64,000 nucleotides of DNA from Ignisphaera sp. (GTDB lineage Archaea; Thermoproteota; Thermoprotei_A; Sulfolobales; Ignisphaeraceae). The stretch spans positions 62,001 to 126,000 of the forward strand of contig JAWBKZ010000001.1 in the NCBI GenBank assembly GCA_038831005.1. The letters run 5' to 3'. A model generated the notes under the pieces. That model had not been told where the DNA came from. It saw nothing but the letters and a program-made list of their open reading frames with translations, and did no database searches. The translations under genes were made by a program, and so were the position numbers. Below, one piece after another: positions 44,087 to 53,521 of the stretch; the stretch's first letter is position 1; every line of letters starts with the position of its first letter.

Positions 44087-44791
44087 ATGGGTAATGCAGG
44101 TTTTTGTGATAATATAGACAAGCTTATTGATCTTGATAATAATGTAAAGTCTCTAGAGATACATATAGCGTATACAATATCTTGGAAAGACTCGGAAAAG
44201 TTGTTTGAAAGATATCCTTTTGAAGATGAGATCAGAAACCTCATAAACTATGTAAAATCAAGGTATACTCTAGATATGCTAAGAGATGATAGGGTTGTTA
44301 GAGCTTATAGAGACTTCTTCTGGAAACTTGGTATAGATCCCACAAAAACTAGACCTGCAAGTGAAGCTCTAGTTAGAAGAGCCTTGAGGGATCAGTTTCC
44401 ATGTATTAATCCTGTTGTTGATGCAGGAAACATAGCTTCAGCTTACACAATGGTGCCCATAGGTATGTATGATCTAGATAGAGTTTCTCTTCCCTTAACC
44501 ATAAAGTTCAGTCAAGGGGGAGAAAAGTTTAAGCCTATAGGTGGTGGAGAAGAGGTTCTAGAGAAAGATATACCTATACTTGTTGATAGTAAAGGTACTG
44601 TTATGCATATATATCCACATAGAGATTCTATGGAAACATGTGTAACAGAGAATACAACAAAAATAGTGACTATAGCTGCAGGAGTTCCAGGGGTTGAGAG
44701 AGAGGTTGTTATGAGAGCGGCATCTATTGTCGTAGAGCTTCTACAAAAAATAGGATGGAGCTCATGTAACCTCATTATTTACAAGGATTGA
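44087..44791 (+). CDS. B3/B4 tRNA-binding-domain protein
   Basis: A 234-residue protein. Most of it is the B3/B4 domain known from the phenylalanyl-tRNA synthetase beta subunit: YRDFFWKLGIDPTKTRPASE, then SLPLTIKFSQGGEKFKPIGG and a C-terminal TIAAGVPGVEREVVM. Free-standing B3/4 proteins (COG3382) may check mischarged tRNA. GTAGAGGTGT lies just before the ATG at 44087. The stop abuts that of the ABC permease gene on the other strand. Confidence 0.88.
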   Translation: MGNAGFCDNIDKLIDLDNNVKSLEIHIAYTISWKDSEKLFERYPFEDEIRNLINYVKSRYTLDMLRDDRVVRAYRDFFWKLGIDPTKTRPASEALVRRALRDQFPCINPVVDAGNIASAYTMVPIGMYDLDRVSLPLTIKFSQGGEKFKPIGGGEEVLEKDIPILVDSKGTVMHIYPHRDSMETCVTENTTKIVTIAAGVPGVEREVVMRAASIVVELLQKIGWSSCNLIIYKD

Positions 44792-46063
44792 CTATCTCAT
44801 AGCCTTCTTTCTTCCTGCACTAAGTCTCAAGGTGAATATTGTTTCGCTACTTACAATTCTCCTTATAACCATAAACATAACTACTCCATACACTAGATTT
44901 GAGATAGAGGCTATTGCTAGAGCTGGAATATCTTGGACTATGGCTATCTTAGGTATGAAGATGGTATTAGCTAGAGGTATAAATGAGAGTGCTAATCTGA
45001 TGCTAGGTGACGATGATATATCTATAAACATTGGGAGATATACAGCTATAATTGTAGGTCCAATAACGTTTCCGAGAATCGCTTGAGCAGATCTCACATC
45101 TTCAGCAAAAAGACTTAGGAGGAGAGCTACTGATACCATGAACATAGCTAATCCCGCAACGTTTAGCAAGATGTATATACCAATATCGCTTGGTAGGGAT
45201 ATCGCTAAAGGTATTCCCTGAAGCGATTCAAAACCAGGTACAGATCTAAATATGAATCCAAATAACACAAAACTATATCCAATCATGTATATGGCGCTTA
45301 TCGCTATAGAGACAAGAAGTTTAGCTCCAATAATACTCATCCTCTTTATCGGTAATGAGAGTAGTGTTTCAAACATTTTTTCCTCTTTCTCTATAGCCAT
45401 GCTAGTGGATATAAGTTGTGCAGAGAATATTACAAGCATAAGTATTATCAATGGTATGAACAGCCCTCCCATAGTTAGAGCAAAAACGGTGTTACTCGGA
45501 TTATCGATGACTCTATCTACTAGAAGTCCGCGAGTAGTACTGACAATAGCTCCTCCAATAAATTCTGGTGAAATACCTTTTTCACTAGCAACTGTTTTAA
45601 TAACGTAGCTATTGAAGAGATTTATATATCTTGAAGCTATATCTATTACACCGCCTTCGCCTATCGTTAACGAGCCAAGTTTGACATAGACTTGTACAAC
45701 AGATGGCCTGAGGCTAGATAGATTGTAGCTGAATCCAGGAGGAATAATGTAGAGTATCTTAGTCTCAAGACCTTTAAAGATCTCTATAGCTTCATCAATA
45801 CTAGTACAATTGATGATTATGGTTTTAAGTCCTAGTGAATTCAAATAGCTTACGAAGACCTGCGAATAGTCTTCTCCATCCGTGTCGAATACAGCTACAA
45901 TACTGCTCTCTCTAGTTGTTTGCTCTATTTGGTGTACTATACCTTGACCTATAATGAAGTACAGTACTGCTATAAGTATCAAGGGTACTACAACCATGGC
46001 TATAAGCAACTTTGGGTCTCTAATGATGCTTTTAAATTCTTTAACTACAAAAAGCCAAAACAT
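44792..46063 (-). CDS. ABC-2 type exporter permease (NatB-like)
   Basis: A 423-residue membrane protein. One helix lies at the N-terminus (LLIAMVVVPLILIAVLYFII). A large extracellular segment follows, and then five or six helices (FIPLIILMLVIFSAQLIS, the ISAIYMIGYSFVLFGFI region and others) typical of the ABC-2 family. The ATPase gene is immediately upstream with a two-base gap, so they form one exporter. In this family the cargo is often sodium or a small hydrophobic compound; it is unknown here. Confidence 0.88.
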   Translation of the reverse strand: MFWLFVVKEFKSIIRDPKLLIAMVVVPLILIAVLYFIIGQGIVHQIEQTTRESSIVAVFDTDGEDYSQVFVSYLNSLGLKTIIINCTSIDEAIEIFKGLETKILYIIPPGFSYNLSSLRPSVVQVYVKLGSLTIGEGGVIDIASRYINLFNSYVIKTVASEKGISPEFIGGAIVSTTRGLLVDRVIDNPSNTVFALTMGGLFIPLIILMLVIFSAQLISTSMAIEKEEKMFETLLSLPIKRMSIIGAKLLVSIAISAIYMIGYSFVLFGFIFRSVPGFESLQGIPLAISLPSDIGIYILLNVAGLAMFMVSVALLLSLFAEDVRSAQAILGNVIGPTIIAVYLPMFIDISSSPSIRLALSFIPLANTIFIPKIAIVQDIPALAIASISNLVYGVVMFMVIRRIVSSETIFTLRLSAGRKKAMR

Positions 46064-46065
46064 AC

Positions 46066-46794
46066 CTATCTACCTCTTGAAACAAGTTTTACAAAAACTT
46101 CCTCGAGATTAGAAACACCGTGTTCTTCTATGAGTTGCTTAGGAGCCCCTATGGTCAGTATCTTGCCTTCGTGTATTATCGCTACACGATCACATAGATA
46201 CTCAACCTCAAGCATATTATGGCTACTAAGAAGAACAGTACCTTCAACTTCTTTAACATACCTCTTTATGGCTTCTCTAACGTGTACAGCGTTAATAACG
46301 TCGAGACCTGATGTAGGTTCATCTAGTATAGCTAGTTTAGGTTTAACCATAAGAGTTTTAGCTATTAGCAATCTCCTAAGCATACCCTTGCTATAAGTCT
46401 TAATCTTATCGTTTAATTTATCACCAAGACCACTAAGCTCTATACCTATAGACAGAGACTCCTTAACTTCATGAGGATTCTTTGCATAGAGTTTCGATAT
46501 AAACTCCAGAAACTCGAGACCAGTAAGATACTTGTATCCACCAGCATCTTCGGGTAGATATGACATTATTTTCCTAACCTTATCAGCATCTCTAACAACA
46601 TCATATCCACCAACAATCACTTTACCAGAAGTAGGCTGAAGAATTGTGGCTATAATTCTCAACGTAGTTGTTTTCCCAGCTCCATTAGGACCTATCAGAC
46701 CGAATATCTCACCTGGTTTGACATAGAAAGTTATGTCATCAATAGCTCTAAAATTCTTCTGATACACTTTGACGAGGTTTTCGACAATAACCAT
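46066..46794 (-). CDS. ABC transporter ATP-binding protein (NatA-like)
   Basis: The ATPase of the exporter. Walker A is GLIGPNGAGKTTTLR; the signature is YSKGMLRRLLIAKTL (a methionine-containing variant of LSGGQ); Walker B is KLAILDEPTSGLD; the switch histidine is in VLLSSHNMLE. The ATG at 46794 has GGAG six bases upstream. Earlier in-frame starts at 46806 and 46818 are possible. The gene is followed by the permease. Confidence 0.92.
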   Translation of the reverse strand: MVIVENLVKVYQKNFRAIDDITFYVKPGEIFGLIGPNGAGKTTTLRIIATILQPTSGKVIVGGYDVVRDADKVRKIMSYLPEDAGGYKYLTGLEFLEFISKLYAKNPHEVKESLSIGIELSGLGDKLNDKIKTYSKGMLRRLLIAKTLMVKPKLAILDEPTSGLDVINAVHVREAIKRYVKEVEGTVLLSSHNMLEVEYLCDRVAIIHEGKILTIGAPKQLIEEHGVSNLEEVFVKLVSRGR

Positions 46795-46900
46795 TGACGT
46801 CTCCATAGATATAACCAAGATCTATACTATATCTAAGGGAAATATATTGTGATTAAGAGTATAAATATTTTGCTAGATGTAAAGAGGTTAGGTGTAGTAT

Positions 46901-47230
46901 TTGTATCGTATAGTATATGAGATTCGTCTTAAAGGAATGCCTAATGAAATGGAATGTTTAGTTAAACTTCATGAAGTTATTAAGGATGTAGCCGTATGTG
47001 TGGGTTCTGCAACAACTTTTACGTGTTTTTATAAGAATGTAGTAGTTAAGCTTATGCCTAAATACATGGATAAAGTACGTCAACCATCTATGGCATATGA
47101 ACCACTTCTACAGACTATATCGATTAATCTCGTTATCGAGAGTAGGTCGGTTAAATATATTCCTGAATTAGTTGAGCGTATCTACAGTTTTGCAAAGAAT
47201 TGTGGTCTAGCTCTACAGCTAGTGAGGTAG
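46901..47230 (+). CDS. Uncharacterised protein
   Basis: A 109-residue protein with start TTG at 46901, preceded by GAGGTTAGGTG, a strong ribosome binding site. It is alpha/beta (IVYEIRLKGMPNEMECLVKL, ISINLVIESR) with a helical end. I do not recognise a family. It lies divergently from the ABC operon and 52 bases before the HtrA-like protease, so it may be co-transcribed with it. Confidence 0.6.
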   Translation: MYRIVYEIRLKGMPNEMECLVKLHEVIKDVAVCVGSATTFTCFYKNVVVKLMPKYMDKVRQPSMAYEPLLQTISINLVIESRSVKYIPELVERIYSFAKNCGLALQLVR

Positions 47231-47282
47231 CGTTAAACTATATATATATTTAGTAATCTATATAAATGTTGAGGTTGTCGTT

Positions 47283-48224
47283 ATGGATTTGAAGGATCTA
47301 AGTAACAGGATTGCAGATATTATTGAGGATGTTAGAGAAAGTGTTGTAACAATTTCAACGGTTAAACTTGGTCTCGATGAGCTTTTCGGTATAACGCCTG
47401 TAAAAGGTGTTGGATCTGGTTTTGTGATTCACAACAAAGGCTATATCGTTACAAATAGTCATGTTGTTAGACATGCCTCTAAAGTTATGGTTACATTGCC
47501 CAATGGTGAAAGCATTGAAGGTAGAGTTCTAGCTTCAGATCCTCAAAAAGATCTAGCTCTACTAAAAATAGATATGGAAGGTCTAAAGCAGCTAGCTTTA
47601 GGGGATTCGGATAAAGTTAGAGTTGGTGAACTGGTTTTCGCAATAGGTTCACCCCTAGGGTTACCAGGCTCTACAGTCACCATGGGCATAGTTAGTGCAG
47701 TCAATAGAACAATAGTGGGTGAAAACATAATTCTTGAAGATCTCATACAAACAGATGCTGCAATAAATCCCGGAAATAGTGGCGGTCCTCTAGTAAATGT
47801 TGATGGAGAAGCTATAGGCGTGACCACAGCCATAATTCCCTATGCACAAGGAATAGGTTTCGCTATACCGATCAATACCGTCAAAAGATTTCTAGACATT
47901 ATAGCCAAATTCGGTAAACCAGTTATGGTATGGATAGGTGTATATGTTGCTCCTATAAATAGACAAACTGCTGTAATGTATGGATTACCTGTTGAAGAAG
48001 GATTAGTTGTTATTGATGTTGTTAGAGGAGGACCAGCATATAGTGTTGGGATCAGAAGAGGAGACATAATAGTGAAAGCAAACAACAAAAAAGTTGTTAA
48101 CGCTCGAGATCTAAGAGCGGTAGTTGAAGAATCTGTAGAGAGAGGATATATAAGGCTTGATGTTGTTAGAGGAGGTAGAGCACACACTCTCGACGTACCT
48201 ATAGCGGTAGAGGAAATAGAGTAA
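47283..48224 (+). CDS. HtrA/DegP-like trypsin-family serine protease with PDZ domain
   Basis: A 313-residue protease. The trypsin domain carries the full triad: H60 in VTNSHVV, D90 in QKDLALLKI, and S166 in NPGNSGGPLV. A single PDZ domain follows from about residue 215 (GLVVIDVVRGGPAYSVGI). There is no signal peptide, so it is predicted to be cytoplasmic. Bacterial relatives are protein quality-control proteases. GAGGTTGTCGTT precedes the ATG. TATATATATTTAG at about 47239 could be the promoter. Confidence 0.92.
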   Translation: MDLKDLSNRIADIIEDVRESVVTISTVKLGLDELFGITPVKGVGSGFVIHNKGYIVTNSHVVRHASKVMVTLPNGESIEGRVLASDPQKDLALLKIDMEGLKQLALGDSDKVRVGELVFAIGSPLGLPGSTVTMGIVSAVNRTIVGENIILEDLIQTDAAINPGNSGGPLVNVDGEAIGVTTAIIPYAQGIGFAIPINTVKRFLDIIAKFGKPVMVWIGVYVAPINRQTAVMYGLPVEEGLVVIDVVRGGPAYSVGIRRGDIIVKANNKKVVNARDLRAVVEESVERGYIRLDVVRGGRAHTLDVPIAVEEIE

Positions 48225-48382
48225 TGAACATTAAGTTATGTTATCAACCCATATCGCGTAGAAAGTGCATATGATGGTTGTCGATATTGGATAGCATTAT
48301 AAGCATCATTATGAGTATACAAGGAATGTATAGAGAGTTGATATTATAACGATAAGATGAATTTCGCTATAAATTAATATCT

Positions 48383-49345
48383 ATGGTTAGATACATGTCT
48401 ATCTATATAGCTGGAAGAATCAATATCGATATATTTATAGAGATAGACGGGATACTGAGTAGAGGTAGGAAGTATAGAGGTAGAGTCTTATTTACCGATG
48501 TAGGAGGTACAGCAGCTAATATAGCTACATCTATAGCTAGAATAGATAGAAACCTTAAACCAAAACTCTTGGGAGCTGTAGGCAAGGACTACGAACAATT
48601 TGTTTACGAGAAACTGAGTCTCGAGGGAGTAGATCTGCAACATCTTAAGGTTTTAGAAGGAGAATCAGGTAAGGCATACATACTTATGGAACCATACGGA
48701 GAATCAACAATTATTACTCTTCCAGGTGTTAACGATCTATATGAAGAGCATTATGTACCTAACAGAATTGATGATGCAAAGGCTCTAGCGATATGCAATA
48801 CAACACGTTCTGTAGCAACTAAGCTGATAGACATGGCTAGGATTACCGATATACCTATATTTATAGATCCTCACAATCTTTGGCCGGATCTAGTGGGATC
48901 TATCAAGAGATCTAGTGGAACATGTTTCTATCTACCGAATGAACACGAACTAGCTACTTACGCAAAAGTTGATGTAGATAACATATCTATCATCAAAAAA
49001 TATTCTGAAGAAATAGGGTGCTCAATCATAGTCAAGATGGGAGAAAGAGGTGCCATAGGTATTCATGATGGTAGTGTAATAAGGGTATCGGCTCTACCTC
49101 TAGAAAGACTTGGACTCAAGGTTTTATCGACAGCAGGCTGTGGCGATACATTTACAGGTGTCTTTATAGCCATATATCTGAAGAAACACGATGTTGTTGA
49201 AGCACTTAAGCATGCATCTGTAGCTGCGGGCATTAAGGCCACGAGGATCTCTTCAAGAGCATCTCCATCAATGGACGAGATCCTGAATGTTGTAGAGGTT
49301 GTGGAAAGAAGAAACCTTATCGATTTAAAGATTGTGAAGATATAG
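48383..49345 (+). CDS. PfkB/ribokinase-family sugar kinase
   Basis: A 320-residue kinase. The N-terminal glycine turn is FTDVGGTAANIATSIARI, and the C-terminal phosphate motif with the catalytic base is STAGCGDTFTGVFIA near residue 252. Members of this family phosphorylate ribose, fructose, 2-keto-3-deoxygluconate or nucleosides; the sequence does not decide which. The start may be the ATG at 48383 or 48395; no clear ribosome binding site is present. It converges on the next gene, with a 17-base gap. Confidence 0.87.
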   Translation: MVRYMSIYIAGRINIDIFIEIDGILSRGRKYRGRVLFTDVGGTAANIATSIARIDRNLKPKLLGAVGKDYEQFVYEKLSLEGVDLQHLKVLEGESGKAYILMEPYGESTIITLPGVNDLYEEHYVPNRIDDAKALAICNTTRSVATKLIDMARITDIPIFIDPHNLWPDLVGSIKRSSGTCFYLPNEHELATYAKVDVDNISIIKKYSEEIGCSIIVKMGERGAIGIHDGSVIRVSALPLERLGLKVLSTAGCGDTFTGVFIAIYLKKHDVVEALKHASVAAGIKATRISSRASPSMDEILNVVEVVERRNLIDLKIVKI

Positions 49346-49362
49346 AAGATATGACTAACTAT

Positions 49363-50580
49363 CTATAGTTTCTCTACGTATCTCGATTCTATAAACACGT
49401 TGTATTCATCTAGATACGTACGGATATACCAACTAGCTATTGAATTGATGGTTATCTCCACTAAAGACTCTGATTGTGTATTAAGCAAAGCTTTACCGAT
49501 AGTCGATATAACATATGTTAAATTGCTGTAAAAGTTTCTGGCATAGATAGGGCTACTCCATGTTGTGTTCCACAGCAGTATCCACTCGATGTGTGTGCTA
49601 TTCGATACTTTATATATGTGTGCTTTATCACCTCTCCAATTAATCGCTATATCTTTTGATTTTTCGATACCTATACTGTTTGCGAGAATCAGCATCACAT
49701 AGTAAGATCCAAGTACATCGATATGAACAGGTCTAGCATCTCTGTTAATTGATATAGTGGTATTTATAGTGATAATGGTATTGTTCACGAGATATCCGAA
49801 ATAGAGTTCGGGTTCCATAATCATAAGCGTTGATTTTGGAGGCTTCTCGTAAGCCTTGTTAACGAGATCCCAGCCACCTTTTTCGTAGAGGTATCTAACG
49901 AAGTTTTCTCCATGGATATACGGGAACAGGTTTAGAGATATATATAGATCGTCTAGGTACAGCTTGGTCGGAGGTGAAGGTTCACAAAGCTTCGTCTTGA
50001 CGCAGTACATATGTTGAACAAGACCTGCATCACCTTCGGTAAGTGTCGAAAAAGCAAGTGATGAATCTAGATACTGTGGCCATTCAATTCTGAAGTTGAG
50101 GAACTGTAGTACATGAGCAAGCTCATGAGCTAGGACATTCCTCGTAGTAGGTTTTCTAGAATCGAAGTAATCTACGTTTATGTAGAGTGTTGTACCAGCT
50201 GTTGCAGCCAGAAACATGCCTACCCAAGATCTCTCAAGCTGGATAATGCTTTTATTGAGTGGTATAAGAAGAGAAAGTTTGTAGAGCATCTCTCTATATC
50301 TAAGGTGTTCAGGAATCTCTTTATAGTCTTCTTTAGGAGCCCACATCTCTATAGCTTGAGCAGTAGTAATTATCTTTACCTCCACATTTTGTGTGAACCT
50401 TAACCCTCTAATGGATTCTATCTCTCGACATATTTCGTCTACGAATCTATAGATTATAGTTTCCATTACCTTTGTCCGGAAACGACTTCCTGTACCCACA
50501 TACATATTTATGTAGGGTATTACTAGGGATATCAAAACTATAGAGATCAAGATAAAGGTAGGTATATCGTTTGTATGCAT
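49363..50580 (-). CDS. Membrane-anchored zinc metalloprotease (gluzincin-like)
   Basis: A 405-residue protein with an N-terminal membrane anchor (FILISIVLISLVIPYINMYV) and the rest outside the cell. The zinc site HExxH is in VLAHELAHVLQFL at about residue 152, and LTEGDAGLVQHMY near residue 186 supplies the third ligand Glu, as in gluzincins. Several asparagine/threonine glycosylation-like sites (NTTWSS, NSTHIEW) are visible. The start is the ATG at 50580. The substrate is unknown. Confidence 0.72.
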   Translation of the reverse strand: MHTNDIPTFILISIVLISLVIPYINMYVGTGSRFRTKVMETIIYRFVDEICREIESIRGLRFTQNVEVKIITTAQAIEMWAPKEDYKEIPEHLRYREMLYKLSLLIPLNKSIIQLERSWVGMFLAATAGTTLYINVDYFDSRKPTTRNVLAHELAHVLQFLNFRIEWPQYLDSSLAFSTLTEGDAGLVQHMYCVKTKLCEPSPPTKLYLDDLYISLNLFPYIHGENFVRYLYEKGGWDLVNKAYEKPPKSTLMIMEPELYFGYLVNNTIITINTTISINRDARPVHIDVLGSYYVMLILANSIGIEKSKDIAINWRGDKAHIYKVSNSTHIEWILLWNTTWSSPIYARNFYSNLTYVISTIGKALLNTQSESLVEITINSIASWYIRTYLDEYNVFIESRYVEKL

Positions 50581-50595
50581 TCCCGAAGTCCTTGA

Positions 50596-51063
50596 TCAAG
50601 TTATGCTATAGGAATACCTATCTATCGGTGGAATGTCTATAGAATCTAGGTCAACAACTATAGCTACCTGGAAAACAGTTGGAAATCTGTATCTTAATTC
50701 AGCTATTTGCGGTCTATATAAAGCTAGTTTCCTAGGTTCATTATCTAACGGAGGTTTTAACCCAAGAATACGTCTAACTACAGAAGCCTCTAATTCATCT
50801 TCTATAAAGCCTGTGAATGAATCCATATCAGCTCTAACCTGGATAACTATAGGGAGATACAGCTTATCAGCCTCGTCATTATTAACGAACTTTCTGAGTT
50901 CCTGGAGTTCTGAACGCCGAAACATATGGATAGAACCATCTCTACATATAACATAGGGTGAATTCTCGTTCAACAGCTCTATCAACTTTTTCCTAGATAT
51001 AGGTAAATGCTTATTTGCAACCCTTAGCTCAGCCTGTAACAACATCTCTATATTTTCGCCCAA
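50596..51063 (-). CDS. UPF0216 (DUF61) family protein
   Basis: A 155-residue protein whose pattern is that of DUF61: LRVANKHLPISRKKLIELL, YVICRDGSIHMFRRSELQEL, and LPIVIQVRADMDSFTGFI with EDELEASVVRRILG. Members occur only in archaea and have no known role. The ATG at 51063 is used. The ATP synthase operon starts divergently 80 bases away. Confidence 0.85.
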   Translation of the reverse strand: MGENIEMLLQAELRVANKHLPISRKKLIELLNENSPYVICRDGSIHMFRRSELQELRKFVNNDEADKLYLPIVIQVRADMDSFTGFIEDELEASVVRRILGLKPPLDNEPRKLALYRPQIAELRYRFPTVFQVAIVVDLDSIDIPPIDRYSYSIT

Positions 51064-51104
51064 GAATAAACACCAATGTAACTAGGATACCTACTGTTCA
51101 AAAA

Positions 51105-51114
51105 TTTTTAAACC
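51105..51114 (+). promoter_or_regulatory. TATA-like promoter of the ATP synthase operon
   Basis: TTTTTAAACC lies about 30 to 40 bases before the TTG start of the first ATP synthase gene at 51145, with an AAGGGAT ribosome binding site between them. Position and sequence suit an archaeal promoter. Confidence 0.5.
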
Positions 51115-51144
51115 TTACGCATACCTATCTAAAAGGGATATAGA

Positions 51145-51447
51145 TTGAGTAGCCTTCTAGAGACTATAGAGAGTGAAGCTATCAAAATAGTTGAAGACGC
51201 CAAGAAGAAAGCAGAAGAGATTTTAGAAGAAGCTAGAAAGAAAGCTAAAGCTATCCTAGAAGATAAGAGCTATCTAGCAGAACTAGATTCTCTTAAGAAG
51301 AAGATCGAAAAAGACATTGAAGATGAAGTAAATAAGATAATTAGAGAAGCTGAGGCAAAGGCCAAAAAAATGAAGATCTATGCTGAAACGAAAGTAAGAG
51401 ATGTAGCAAGAAAGATAGCCTCTCTTGTAGCTGGTGTAGAAATTTGA
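51145..51447 (+). CDS. atpH: A-type ATP synthase subunit H (peripheral stalk)
   Basis: A 100-residue protein, almost all one charged coiled coil with repeated AKKKAEEILEEARKKAKAIL and similar stretches. It pairs with subunit E as a peripheral stalk of the A1Ao ATP synthase. TTG at 51145 is the start, with AAGGGAT upstream. It is the first gene of the operon and overlaps the next start by four bases. Confidence 0.85.
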   Translation: MSSLLETIESEAIKIVEDAKKKAEEILEEARKKAKAILEDKSYLAELDSLKKKIEKDIEDEVNKIIREAEAKAKKMKIYAETKVRDVARKIASLVAGVEI

Positions 51448-53438
51448 GTAAAATTAACCCTAGGTATCTAGTACTATCGGATCCCGATTTTGCTCAAAAA
51501 ATCTATATCGTTGTTCCTCAAGATCTTCTAGAACAAGTTGCATCAGAGCTTATGAAGATGGGTGTAGTAGAGGTAATAACATCTAGAGAAAAGAAAGAAA
51601 CTTATGAACGTGAAATAGAGTCTATAGCAAGGTATTACGAACTTCTAGAGAAAGCGTATAGCTTATATAATGAGTTCGTTCAGCATATAGAGGAAGATGT
51701 TGTTATAGAGATAAAGGAGTTTATACCCTTTGAGGAATTCAAAAGCTATCTAAATATGTTACTTGATAAATTTAATAAGGTTATTGGCGAGTTACGAGAA
51801 ATAAACAAGATTATCGAGGATCTGAAGCAAAAACTAGATGAGTTGGAACTTCTACATATGTTGATAAAATCATTAGCTTTGTCTAATCCTAATGGAGATA
51901 CCTCTCTATTGAGATACAACGGTAAAGAATTCATTGTTGATACATTCTATGGATCTCTAGATCAATTGAATCTTGTTTCATCAAGAGCTATAGCGGTCAT
52001 AGGTCAAGCTATTCGGGACCAAAAAACAATAACGTCTATGCTTTTCATATCTCGAGAATACCATAGAGTTGTATCGATGATAGATAACAGTATTAAGAGA
52101 ATTGAGTATGTTGATAAACTTGGAGTAGTATCTCTTCAGAACGCTCTAAACATTATTGAGGGAGAACTAACTAGAACTAGAGAAAGTATGGATAAGTTTT
52201 TGAATATAAAGAGAGATATGGTAACTAAACATCTACAAGATTTAGCGCTACTAAAAATAATACTTGATACTGAGTATGAGAGAATCAAGACTGTATATAG
52301 AGCGACTAAATCAAGATATCTATCTCTAATCATTGGATGGATACCTAGATCAAAAGTAGAGAATGTAGTTAACCATCTGAAAACCAGATACCCTATCGAA
52401 GTTGTAGTAGAGCATGATTCTAACCCTCCATCGGATTTCAATAACCTTAAACCATATAAACCATTCGAGCTTATAACAGAAATGAATGGAGCTCCATCAG
52501 TTAACGACTGGGATCCCACACCTCTACTTACATATGCATTCATAATGTTCTTCTCTCTAATGATATGTGATGTAGGGTACTCGATAGGATTGATACTAGC
52601 TTCAAGATACATTCTACCTATCTTTGCTGATGATCCTAATAGCGAAGGATTCAAGAAGCTACAGAAAATTCTCTATATAAGTGGAGCTGGAGGAATAGTA
52701 ACAGGAATATTATCGGGTAGCTTCTTCGGAGATCTATTTGGTCAATACATTCCCACAAATCTCAGAATTATTTCTACAGAACCAGGACTGATGATAGGGT
52801 TCAGTATAATTATTGGATGGATATGGATACTAGCATCACATGTACTAGCATTAATTAAGAATGCAGTTAAATCTAGAGACTTATTTGGTGCACTTACAGA
52901 ATTTTCTATGGTTATGCTACTGATCCTAGGACTGCTTTATGCGCTAGACTTCTTGAGTAGAAGGGGTATGAAGCCCATGTATGGATTTGTGAACGAAGAA
53001 CTCTACGCATTTGTAGAACAGAACTCACTATATATTCAGCTTACATCATACGCATTCGTAGGTTTATTAGCAGCCTCTAGAATTAAGACTATGGGTGCTC
53101 TTGGAGCCATTCTATGGATATTCGATCTATCTGGAGCTCTTGGGGATGTATTCTCATTCATAAGAATAGCGGGTATAGCTCTAGGAACAATACTATTAGC
53201 CAATGTATTTAACCAAATAATTTATAGTGTGATAGCTATGAACATAGCTTTAGGTATAGCTATAGCTATAATCTCTCACTTCATTGTTTTTGCTTTATCA
53301 CCTCTAGGACCATTTGTGCATTCGCTAAGACTCTGCATATTGGAAATAGGTTCAAAGATATATGAAGGACAGAATAGAAGGGTATCTCCATTATCAATAA
53401 AGATACCTCCGAGAGTGGTTGTAACAAGAAAGAGGTAG
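51444..53438 (+). CDS. atpI: A-type ATP synthase subunit I (membrane stator)
   Basis: A 664-residue protein. The N-terminal half is a coiled-coil stator arm (residues 1-330); the C-terminal half has about eight membrane helices, with FSLMICDVGYSIGLIL, GILSGSFFGDLFGQ and the ion-channel arginine helix ALGDVFSFIRIAGIALG near residue 566. GPFVHSLRLCILEIGSKIY near the end is another conserved family stretch. The start TTG at 51444 overlaps the atpH stop. Confidence 0.95.
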   Translation: MSKINPRYLVLSDPDFAQKIYIVVPQDLLEQVASELMKMGVVEVITSREKKETYEREIESIARYYELLEKAYSLYNEFVQHIEEDVVIEIKEFIPFEEFKSYLNMLLDKFNKVIGELREINKIIEDLKQKLDELELLHMLIKSLALSNPNGDTSLLRYNGKEFIVDTFYGSLDQLNLVSSRAIAVIGQAIRDQKTITSMLFISREYHRVVSMIDNSIKRIEYVDKLGVVSLQNALNIIEGELTRTRESMDKFLNIKRDMVTKHLQDLALLKIILDTEYERIKTVYRATKSRYLSLIIGWIPRSKVENVVNHLKTRYPIEVVVEHDSNPPSDFNNLKPYKPFELITEMNGAPSVNDWDPTPLLTYAFIMFFSLMICDVGYSIGLILASRYILPIFADDPNSEGFKKLQKILYISGAGGIVTGILSGSFFGDLFGQYIPTNLRIISTEPGLMIGFSIIIGWIWILASHVLALIKNAVKSRDLFGALTEFSMVMLLILGLLYALDFLSRRGMKPMYGFVNEELYAFVEQNSLYIQLTSYAFVGLLAASRIKTMGALGAILWIFDLSGALGDVFSFIRIAGIALGTILLANVFNQIIYSVIAMNIALGIAIAIISHFIVFALSPLGPFVHSLRLCILEIGSKIYEGQNRRVSPLSIKIPPRVVVTRKR

Positions 53439-53476
53439 TATCTTTTAATTAGGTTTGAATTGGTTAAAGCATAAAC

Positions 53477-53486
53477 CTTATATATC
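53477..53486 (+). promoter_or_regulatory. TATA-like element upstream of atpK
   Basis: CTTATATATC lies 36 to 45 bases before the ATG at 53522, in the 83-base gap after atpI. A separate promoter would allow the abundant proteolipid to be made in excess. Confidence 0.45.
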
Positions 53487-53521
53487 AAAACCTATTCATA
53501 ATATAATGAGCGGTGTATATA

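Noticed and set aside
52136-52654. A minus-strand frame of 172 codons
   Set aside because: Antisense to the ATP synthase subunit I gene, which is unambiguous.
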